Origin: an uncultured Opitutia bacterium
GTDB taxonomy: Bacteria > Verrucomicrobiota > Verrucomicrobiia > Opitutales > UBA953
Length of the DNA stretch: 18,597 nucleotides
Assembly (NCBI GenBank): GCA_903879465.1
Contig: CAIRLQ010000323.1
Span: forward strand, 1-18,597
Direction of reading: 5' to 3'
Below, piece after piece: positions 1-5,848 of the stretch. Position 1 is the stretch's first letter. The number at the start of each line of letters is the position of its first letter. The position numbers were made by a program, and so were the translations under genes. The notes beneath the pieces were generated by a model, which was not told the DNA's origin, made no database searches, and saw nothing but the letters and a program-made list of their open reading frames with translations.

Positions 1-986
1 CCAAGGCGAGTGTCACCTTCCAATACACCGCGAAGGATGAACGCGTCACCGAGCGCGGCGAGATTTTTAAGGGAGTCAGCAAGACCGGCGACGCGGCTTC
101 GCAGGGCGCCTTCCTGCTCACGCGCGGTGCGAACCTCCGCACACTTGCGGTCCTCAGCGCGAGCGTGACTCCCGGCCAGACCACGCTCGGCGACGTCTAC
201 GAACTCTCCGCGGACCTCAAGCTCACCAAGATGGCCGACCAGCACGGAGCGGACTTCTACCAGAAGAACACCCCCATCCCTCAGGGCATCGTCACCGCCG
301 ACGACGCTTCCGTGATCTTCGAGGAAAGCGGCGTCCGCTGGCGCCTGCCGCGCTCAGCCTCGCCGGCTCATGACGGCCTACTCGCCCGCAGCGCACTGCG
401 CAAGGTGCGCGAGGTCTGCACCGAGCGCGACATGCTCCAGGCGCACGGCACCTTCTACGAACTACCGGCGCTCAACGCCATGGGCGCGATCCGCATGCGC
501 CCGATCGCGACGAGCGACGCCGCGGTGCATGATTATTGCTCTTACCGCGGCCTACTCGTGCTCAGCGGTATCGACCCCAGCGCTGGCATCGCCGGGCAGG
601 ACAACCGCCACCTCATCCGCTCGGACGACGGCAAGGCCGCCGTGTGGGTCGGCGCCGCCGACGATCTCTGGCAGCTCGGAAAGCCGCGCGGGTTTGGCGG
701 ACCCTGGAAGAACAGTGGTGTCGCCGCGGGCAAGCCTTCGGATCCCTACCTCATGACCGGCTACGACAAGAAGACGCTCACGCTTGAAAACCATGGCGAC
801 AGCCAGACCACCATCACCGTCGAGCTAGACGCGGCCGGCGACGGTCACTTCGCGCCCTATCAGAACTTCAAGTTGGCGCCAGGCGCCAAGCAATCCCACT
901 CCTTCCCAGAGTGGCTCAACGCCTATTGGGTGCGTACGGTCTCATCTACAGCAACCAAGGCCTCCGCGCAACTGACCTACGAATAA
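1..986 (+). CDS. C-terminal part of a protein of unknown function (5' end outside window)
   Basis: The reading frame is open from base 3 to the TAA at 984-986 and continues leftwards out of the window, so only the last 327 residues are visible; the GTG at 165 is internal and is not a start. I do not recognise a named domain. The visible part contains an alternation of hydrophilic beta-type segments, a conserved-looking patch HDYCSYRGLLVLSG (around bases 528-569), a W-rich segment DDLWQLGKPRGFGGPW (around 660-707), and a C-terminal half rich in Thr/Val/Gly that reads like a beta-sandwich. I have the impression of similar uncharacterised proteins in Verrucomicrobia and Planctomycetes that may act on or bind carbohydrate, but this is memory and not a demonstrated match. 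No signal peptide can be judged because the N-terminus is missing. It is followed by 108 bases before ribBA, with no clear terminator, so read-through into ribBA is possible. Confidence 0.75.
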   Translation, partial: KASVTFQYTAKDERVTERGEIFKGVSKTGDAASQGAFLLTRGANLRTLAVLSASVTPGQTTLGDVYELSADLKLTKMADQHGADFYQKNTPIPQGIVTADDASVIFEESGVRWRLPRSASPAHDGLLARSALRKVREVCTERDMLQAHGTFYELPALNAMGAIRMRPIATSDAAVHDYCSYRGLLVLSGIDPSAGIAGQDNRHLIRSDDGKAAVWVGAADDLWQLGKPRGFGGPWKNSGVAAGKPSDPYLMTGYDKKTLTLENHGDSQTTITVELDAAGDGHFAPYQNFKLAPGAKQSHSFPEWLNAYWVRTVSSTATKASAQLTYE

Positions 987-1094
987 GGCGGCCAACCAAA
1001 GGGAACGGGCAATTCGACCCCGAGCCGACGTGCTGAAGTCATATCCCCGCTTGCACCGCTGAGCAGAACGACCAAGTTCGAAACTCCCACTTTT

Positions 1095-2171
1095 ATGAAC
1101 GAGCCCTTCGACACCATCGAGGAAGTCCTTGCGGATATCGCCGCCGGGAAGCTTGTCATCGTGACCGACGACGAGAACCGCGAGAACGAGGGCGACCTCG
1201 TCATGGCGGCCTCAAAGGCGACGCCTGAAACCGTCAATATGATGATTCGCCATGCGCGCGGACTCATCTGCGTGCCGACCGTCGAGCACCAACTACGCCG
1301 GCTCGGCATCTCCCAGATGGTCCCCGAGAACCGCGAGTCTCAGCGCACCGCGTTCGCCGTTTCCGTGGATGCCGCCGAAGGCATCTCCACCGGAATCTCT
1401 GCCTATGACCGCGCGAAGACCATCGCGATCCTTGCGGACCCGCAGGCGAAGCCGGAGGAACTCGTGCAACCTGGCCACATCTTCCCGCTACTCGCCCGCC
1501 CTGGGGGCGTGCTACAGCGCGCCGGCCATACGGAAGCCGCCGTCGACCTCGCTTCACTGGCCGGCCTGCACCCCAGTGGCGTCATCTGCGAAATCCTTAA
1601 CGAGGACGGCTCGATGGCCCGCCTCCCAGAACTCGTCGAACTCAAGAAGAAGTTTGGGCTGCACATGATCTCGATCGCGCAGCTCATCGAATTCCGCCAC
1701 CGCCGGGAGCGACTCGTCGAACTCATCGCCGAAACACCGTTCAAGTCAACGTGGGGAGAATTCCAGTTGCGCGTCTACCGTTCGCTGCCCGACGGGCGGC
1801 AGCACCTCGCGTTCACGCTTGGCCAACCGGATGAATCGCCGACCCTCGTCCGAGTGCAGCGAGAAAACCTCCTCGGCGACTTATTCCACGGCAGCGCCTT
1901 CGGCTCCGGTGAATCACTTGCCTCCAGCTTCGAAGCGGTCGCCCAGGCTGGCCGCGGCGTCATCGTACACGTCACTCAACCTTTCGGCGGCATGCAGGCG
2001 GATCAGGATGGCGTGCGCCTCGGCTCCATGGATGCGCGCGATTACGGTATCGGGGCGCAGATTCTCTCGCACATCGGCCTGCGCCGCATCCGTCTCATTA
2101 CAAACAACCCACGCAAGGTGGTGGGACTTAGTGGCTACGGGCTCGAAATCGTCGAACAGGTCCCGTTCTGA
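1095..2171 (+). CDS. ribBA: RibBA-type 3,4-dihydroxy-2-butanone-4-phosphate synthase with degenerate GTP cyclohydrolase II domain
   Basis: The product is 358 residues. The N-terminal domain (about 1-200) is an intact DHBP synthase (RibB), which makes the four-carbon precursor of riboflavin from ribulose 5-phosphate. It shows the acidic metal/substrate loop DDENRENEGDL (25-35), RHARGLICVP (52-61), STGISAYDRA (98-107) and the PGHIFPLLARPGGVLQRAGHTEAAVDL region (126-152) ending in HPSGVICEI. The C-terminal domain (about 205-358) aligns with GTP cyclohydrolase II (RibA), with the late motif RLITNNPRKV (333-342) retained. The three zinc cysteines of the family motif are replaced by Asn258, Phe269 and Ser271, the RQEGRGIGL-type catalytic segment is not recognisable, and the last ~20 residues of the family are missing. 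RibA activity is therefore probably lost. No Shine-Dalgarno is evident before the ATG, but the start fits the family N-terminus. It leads a riboflavin pair with ribH, 69 bases downstream. I saw no FMN riboswitch upstream. Confidence 0.95.
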   Translation: MNEPFDTIEEVLADIAAGKLVIVTDDENRENEGDLVMAASKATPETVNMMIRHARGLICVPTVEHQLRRLGISQMVPENRESQRTAFAVSVDAAEGISTGISAYDRAKTIAILADPQAKPEELVQPGHIFPLLARPGGVLQRAGHTEAAVDLASLAGLHPSGVICEILNEDGSMARLPELVELKKKFGLHMISIAQLIEFRHRRERLVELIAETPFKSTWGEFQLRVYRSLPDGRQHLAFTLGQPDESPTLVRVQRENLLGDLFHGSAFGSGESLASSFEAVAQAGRGVIVHVTQPFGGMQADQDGVRLGSMDARDYGIGAQILSHIGLRRIRLITNNPRKVVGLSGYGLEIVEQVPF

Positions 2172-2240
2172 GGCTCGTCCCGCTGTTTCCGCTTGCAGGT
2201 CGGGTCGGAAACCCCTCCATCGGCCCTTCGTTCTTCTGCC

Positions 2241-2777
2241 ATGAGCCAAGACAAGCCCATCCCTGACGCCATCGACGGCGCCGAACTCCGTTTCGCCATC
2301 GTGGCGGCGGGTTACAACGGAGAACTTGTCGAGTCGCTACGCCGCAACCTGGTCAAAACCCTGCGTGCCGCCAACGTGTCCGAAGATAATATCCGCCAAA
2401 TCGACGTCCCGGGATCGGGGGAGATTCCTTACGCTGCCTACATGGTAGCCATGTCGGGCGACTACGATTGCGTCATCGGCCTCGGCGTCGTCATCGCCGG
2501 CGACACCCCGCACCACGAGATCATCGCCCACTCGACCGCCAAGGCCCTGCAGGATGTCGCCCTGCGCGCCGAAGTCGGCGTGATCAACGGCATCATCGTC
2601 ACCCACACCCGGGCACAGGCGATCGAACGCTGCCAAGGCGCGCTCGATCGTGGCACCGAATTCGGCCACGCCGCCCTGACGATGGCCCGCCACCGCATCA
2701 CGCTCGGAGAACGCCTCGACCAGGTCGAGGACGAGGAACGTAAGCGCGGCGGCCCTGAACCCTTTGCCCAGAACTGA
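2241..2777 (+). CDS. ribH: 6,7-dimethyl-8-ribityllumazine synthase
   Basis: The product is 178 residues from the ATG at 2241. A TTG at 2193 would add 16 residues, but these do not resemble the family, so the ATG is preferred. Lumazine synthase condenses the RibB product (3,4-dihydroxy-2-butanone 4-phosphate) with the aminouracil intermediate, the penultimate step of riboflavin synthesis, and forms cytosolic pentamers or 60-mers. Family landmarks are AAGYN (22-26, the position of the substrate-stacking aromatic), VPGSGEIPYAA (56-66, equivalent to the PGAFEIP loop), GVVIAGDTPHHEI (82-94) with His91 at the catalytic histidine position, and THTRAQAIER (121-130). Several loops differ from the textbook consensus (GSGEIP instead of GAFEIP, DTPHHEI instead of ATPHFDY), so it is a divergent but complete member. 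The TGA overlaps the next ATG by one base (TGATG), which suggests translational coupling to the S10-NusB gene. Confidence 0.93.
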   Translation: MSQDKPIPDAIDGAELRFAIVAAGYNGELVESLRRNLVKTLRAANVSEDNIRQIDVPGSGEIPYAAYMVAMSGDYDCVIGLGVVIAGDTPHHEIIAHSTAKALQDVALRAEVGVINGIIVTHTRAQAIERCQGALDRGTEFGHAALTMARHRITLGERLDQVEDEERKRGGPEPFAQN

Positions 2778-3559
2778 TGGACACCGAATCGACCATTTCC
2801 CCTTCCGCTCGCGCCAAGATACGCATCCGTATCAAGGGCATCGATTACCGCATGGTCGACCAATGCGCGTCGGATATCGTCGCCAGCGTGACGCCCACCG
2901 GCGCGCGTATCTCCGGCCCCTTTCCGCTACCCTCGCAGGTCGAGGTCTACCGCGCGGCCGACCAGGACGAAGTCCGCGGCCATCGCCGCAATATCGAGAT
3001 TATCAACTCCTCGGCGCAGACCGTCGACGTGATGCGCCGCATCAATCTGCCGGCGGGTATCGAGATTAGCATCGTCGCTCCCGACGAACCGGTCGTACCA
3101 GATCCGGCTGCCTCCCCCGCGAAGCGTAACCGCCGCCACGACAACCGCGTCCTGGCCATGCAATTCCTCTGCTCCTGGGAAGTGCAGCGCCATGCAGACA
3201 TGGTCACCGCGTTATTCGATCTTTTCTCCGAACGCGAAAAGCCGCGCGACTACTATTCCTTCGCGGAGGAACTAATCCAAGGCGTAATCCGTGACGTCAC
3301 CCTCATCGACGACGTCATCGGTAAGTACGCTAAAAACTGGGCCTTCGCCCGCATCGCCCGCGTCGACCTATCCATTCTGCGCGTCGCCATCTTCGAGCTC
3401 ATGCGCCGCACTGATATCCCGCCGGTCGTCAGCATCAACGAGGCCGTCGATATCGCCAAAGAATTCTCGACCGACGAGTCGAAGCGCTTCGTGAACGGCA
3501 TTCTGGACAGCTACAAGGAAGAGCTGGGCCGCGATCCGCGAAAAGCCGAAGGGAATTGA
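2777..3559 (+). CDS. nusB: Natural fusion of an S10 (NusE)-like domain and transcription antitermination factor NusB
   Basis: The product is 260 residues in one uninterrupted frame. Residues 13-100 (bases 2813-3076) resemble ribosomal protein S10/NusE: KIRIRIKGIDYRMVDQ (14-29), TGARISGPFPLP (41-52), EVRGH (65-69) matching EIRTH of E. coli S10, then TVDVMRRINLPAGIEISI (82-99). Residues 101-116 are a Pro/Ala-rich linker. Residues 117-250 are a full NusB: RVLAMQFLCSWE (124-135), DLSILRVAIFEL (197-208), SINEAVDIAKEF (219-230) and KRFVNGILD (236-244). NusB and S10 normally form a heterodimer on boxA RNA that promotes antitermination of rRNA operons. Between PLP and E-[IV]-R this protein has 12 residues where E. 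coli S10 has 22, which removes much of the ribosome-anchoring loop. The first internal Met (128) lies inside the NusB fold, so NusB has no good separate start. ribH overlaps it upstream by one base and ftsY follows after 3 bases. The domain assignments rest on remembered consensus sequences. Confidence 0.93.
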   Translation: MDTESTISPSARAKIRIRIKGIDYRMVDQCASDIVASVTPTGARISGPFPLPSQVEVYRAADQDEVRGHRRNIEIINSSAQTVDVMRRINLPAGIEISIVAPDEPVVPDPAASPAKRNRRHDNRVLAMQFLCSWEVQRHADMVTALFDLFSEREKPRDYYSFAEELIQGVIRDVTLIDDVIGKYAKNWAFARIARVDLSILRVAIFELMRRTDIPPVVSINEAVDIAKEFSTDESKRFVNGILDSYKEELGRDPRKAEGN

Positions 3560-3562
3560 ACG

Positions 3563-4471
3563 ATGGCTGGAGGCTTCTTTGAACGACTGAAGTCAGGCCT
3601 GAGCCGCACGGCGGAAGCCGTCGCCAACCTACTCGCGCGCCCGATGGACGCGGCATCGACGGAGCAGCTCCGCGAGCGCCTCATCGCGGCTGATTTTGGT
3701 CCGGCCACCTCGGAGGAAATCGTGGCTGCCGCCCAGGCCGCCTGGAAGACCGATGCGGGCCTGCGCAAGACCAGCCCAGCCGAGGCTGCGGCCGCCGTCA
3801 TCGTGAAAGCACTCGGCGGCGAGACAGCTTCCGTCATTACGGATAGCACCAAACCCCAGGTCATCATGTTGCTGGGCGTCAACGGAGCCGGCAAGACGAC
3901 CACGGCGGCAAAACTCGCCTGGCGCTGGAGTCAGGAAAATCGCACCTGCCTACTCGGGGCCTGCGACACCTTCCGCGCCGCGGCGGGAGAGCAACTCTCC
4001 GCTTGGGCCAATCGCCTCGGCGTCCAAGTCGTCGGCGGGGCTGCCGGCGCGGACCCTGCGGCGGTGGCCTTCGACGCCGTAAAAGCTGGCGAGGCACGCG
4101 GTTGCGACATCGTTATCCTCGATACCGCTGGCCGATTACACACCAAGGCACATCTGCTCGAAGAATTACGCAAAGTCGTCCGCGTGACGGCCAAGGCGCA
4201 CGCCGGTGCACCGCACGAGAAGTGGCTAGTCATCGACGGCTCGCTGGGCGCGAATTCGATCGAACAAGCCAAGGTCTTCCATGAGGCAGTCGGCCTGTCG
4301 GGCCTCATCGTCACCAAACTTGACGGCACGTCTCGCGGTGGAGCGCTCGTCGCCATCGTCCGCGAACTCGGCGTCCCGGTGCGTTTCATCGGCGTCGGAG
4401 AGCAACCGGCGGACCTGCAGCCCTTCGACGCCAAGGCCTACGCCCGCTCTATCCTCGGCTTGGCCGAGTGA
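3563..4471 (+). CDS. ftsY: Signal recognition particle receptor FtsY
   Basis: The product is 302 residues. FtsY is the membrane-associated SRP receptor GTPase that docks ribosome-SRP complexes at SecYEG. The N domain spans about 1-95 and begins with the typical amphipathic stretch GGFFERLKSGLSRT; there is no acidic A domain. The G domain shows GVNGAGKTTTAAKLAW (105-120), DTFRAAAGEQLSAW (135-148), DTAGRLHTK (187-195), TKLDGTSRGGA (251-261), and the C-terminal FIGVGEQPADLQPFD (275-289). One deviation is that the family segment DA-x-x-GQN reads DGSLGANS here (225-232), with Gln replaced by Ala at 230. The gene starts 3 bases after the S10-NusB stop, so the two are almost certainly co-transcribed. 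The order nusB-ftsY links antitermination and membrane targeting functions. The identification is firm; the functional effect of the Gln substitution is not known from the sequence. Confidence 0.97.
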   Translation: MAGGFFERLKSGLSRTAEAVANLLARPMDAASTEQLRERLIAADFGPATSEEIVAAAQAAWKTDAGLRKTSPAEAAAAVIVKALGGETASVITDSTKPQVIMLLGVNGAGKTTTAAKLAWRWSQENRTCLLGACDTFRAAAGEQLSAWANRLGVQVVGGAAGADPAAVAFDAVKAGEARGCDIVILDTAGRLHTKAHLLEELRKVVRVTAKAHAGAPHEKWLVIDGSLGANSIEQAKVFHEAVGLSGLIVTKLDGTSRGGALVAIVRELGVPVRFIGVGEQPADLQPFDAKAYARSILGLAE

Positions 4472-4513
4472 GGTTGTCTTGCCACCCGGACCCGCGCTCC
4501 CCAGCGTGAGGTC

Positions 4514-5611
4514 ATGCCGGCCGAGACAGTCACCGTCGAACTAGGAGCCCGCTCCTACCCTGTGCGCATCGGCCCCGGCCTGCGCCGCGAAGTGATTGCC
4601 ATCGCCGCCGCGCGGGTGGCCACCGGCCAGAAGTGCGCGACGATTACTTCTCCAGGTGTCGCGGCTGCGCTGCCGGAGTTGACGCAGGAACTGGCGAAGT
4701 TCATGCCGGTGCTCGTCACCGCGCAAGACGGCGAGACTGCCAAGTCCGCCGCCGAACTCGCTCGGGTCTGGGATTTTCTCGCCGGTAACGGTATCGCCCG
4801 TGACGGCGCGGTCTTCGCGCTCGGCGGCGGCGTCATCGGCGATCTCGCCGGGTTCGCCGCAGCCTCCTACCAACGCGGCGTCGATTTCTACCAGATTCCC
4901 ACGACCCTCCTCGCGATGGTGGATAGTTCGGTGGGAGGGAAGACCGGTATCAATCTCGCCGCCGGCAAGAATCTCGTCGGCAACTTCCATCAGCCCGCCG
5001 CCGTCTGGGCCGACACCGACCTGCTCGCCACGCTACCGACGCGCGAGTTCGCCGCCGGCATGGCAGAGGTCATTAAGCACGGACTGCTTGCCGACGCCGA
5101 CCTCTTCGGTCTGCTCGAAAAAAACGCGCCCTTGGCGTGGAATCACCCGCTGCTCGCCCGCGTCATCCGCCGTTGCGTGGAGATTAAGGCCGCCGTCGTG
5201 GCCGGCGATGAACGCGAAACCAGCACCCAAGGCGGACGAGCCCTGCTCAACCTCGGGCACACTTTTGGGCATTCCATCGAAGCGACCGCCGGCTACGGCA
5301 CTTATCTACACGGCGAAGCCGTCGCCATCGGTCTCGTGATGGCCGCGCGGCTTTCCGTAGAGTTGAAACATTGCACCGCCGCCCAGGCTGAACAGATCGA
5401 GTCCGTCATCGCGGCGCATCAGCTCCCTACACGGCTCCTATCCTCTCTCCCCCTTGAGCCCATGCTGGCCGCGATGCGTCGCGACAAGAAGGTGCGCGGC
5501 GGCAAACTACGCTTCGTACTACAAGACGGCATCGGTGCCGCTAGCACCTCAGATACAGTGCCAGAAGAAGCCGCGATCCGCGCCCTGCTCGCCGGCGGTG
5601 CCGTTCGTTGA
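4514..5611 (+). CDS. aroB: 3-dehydroquinate synthase
   Basis: The product is 365 residues, normal for AroB. It converts DAHP to 3-dehydroquinate, the second step of the shikimate pathway, using NAD and a divalent metal in the cytosol. Visible motifs are the NAD-binding GGGVIGDLAGFAA (104-116), the substrate/phosphate region IPTTLLAMVDSSVGGKTGIN (128-147), and three metal ligands: Glu185 in AEVIKHG, His249 in LGHTFGHSIEA, and His266 in HGEAVAIGL. Lys residues of the active site (K143 in GGKTG, K188 in IKHG) are also present, so the enzyme looks fully functional. A GAGG (GTGAGGTC, 4505-4512) lies just ahead of the ATG as a probable ribosome binding site. It is the last gene of the forward block: 42 bases follow ftsY, and its TGA (5609-5611) is immediately followed by the stop codon of the convergent lipoprotein gene, leaving no room for a terminator between them. 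Confidence 0.97.
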   Translation: MPAETVTVELGARSYPVRIGPGLRREVIAIAAARVATGQKCATITSPGVAAALPELTQELAKFMPVLVTAQDGETAKSAAELARVWDFLAGNGIARDGAVFALGGGVIGDLAGFAAASYQRGVDFYQIPTTLLAMVDSSVGGKTGINLAAGKNLVGNFHQPAAVWADTDLLATLPTREFAAGMAEVIKHGLLADADLFGLLEKNAPLAWNHPLLARVIRRCVEIKAAVVAGDERETSTQGGRALLNLGHTFGHSIEATAGYGTYLHGEAVAIGLVMAARLSVELKHCTAAQAEQIESVIAAHQLPTRLLSSLPLEPMLAAMRRDKKVRGGKLRFVLQDGIGAASTSDTVPEEAAIRALLAGGAVR

Positions 5612-5842
5612 TCAGGGCTGAGGACCAACCGCCGGTTTCACCGCGCGCCAATCGCCCTTGAGCAGGCGCTGGTCATTCTTCTCGTTAGCTGAGCGCACTC
5701 GATCTTCGAGTGTGCCGGCGGCGGCCGGCTGACCGGCGATTGCCGCAGCGGCGGGAGTCTTCTCGGTGAGGAAAGAACGGTCATTCGCCGGCGTTGCGCA
5801 GCCGATGAGCAGAAGGACCGAAGGAAGCAGAAGGAAACGCAT
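5612..5842 (-). CDS. Small putative lipoprotein
   Basis: The product is 76 residues. The N-terminus MRFLLLPSVLLLIGC is a lipoprotein signal peptide with the lipobox LIGC and the modifiable cysteine at position 15. The mature part of about 62 residues is Ala/Pro-rich in its first half and charged in its second half (EDRVRSANEKNDQRLLKGDW). It has no domain I recognise. After processing it would be lipid-anchored in the inner or outer membrane, facing the periplasm. The ATG at 5842 lies 6 bases after the stop of the phosphohexomutase gene on the same strand, so the two are probably one transcript. No Shine-Dalgarno is evident. Its stop codon abuts that of aroB head-on. Small hypothetical genes can be spurious, but the perfect signal peptide and the operon-like spacing make this one credible. 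Confidence 0.72.
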   Translation of the reverse strand: MRFLLLPSVLLLIGCATPANDRSFLTEKTPAAAAIAGQPAAAGTLEDRVRSANEKNDQRLLKGDWRAVKPAVGPQP

Positions 5843-5848
5843 GGAAGA

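Noticed and set aside
552..794. Several overlapping open frames on both strands inside the left-edge gene and similar frames inside nearly every gene.
   Set aside because: They are shadows caused by high GC content; their Arg/Pro/Ser-rich products resemble no family and the main frames carry clear domains.
987..1094. FMN riboswitch upstream of ribBA.
   Set aside because: The 108-base gap lacks the recognisable conserved blocks of the RFN element and is short for one.
2193..2240. TTG start at 2193 for ribH.
   Set aside because: The added residues MQVGSETPPSALRSSA match no lumazine synthase N-terminus; the ATG at 2241 gives a normal length.
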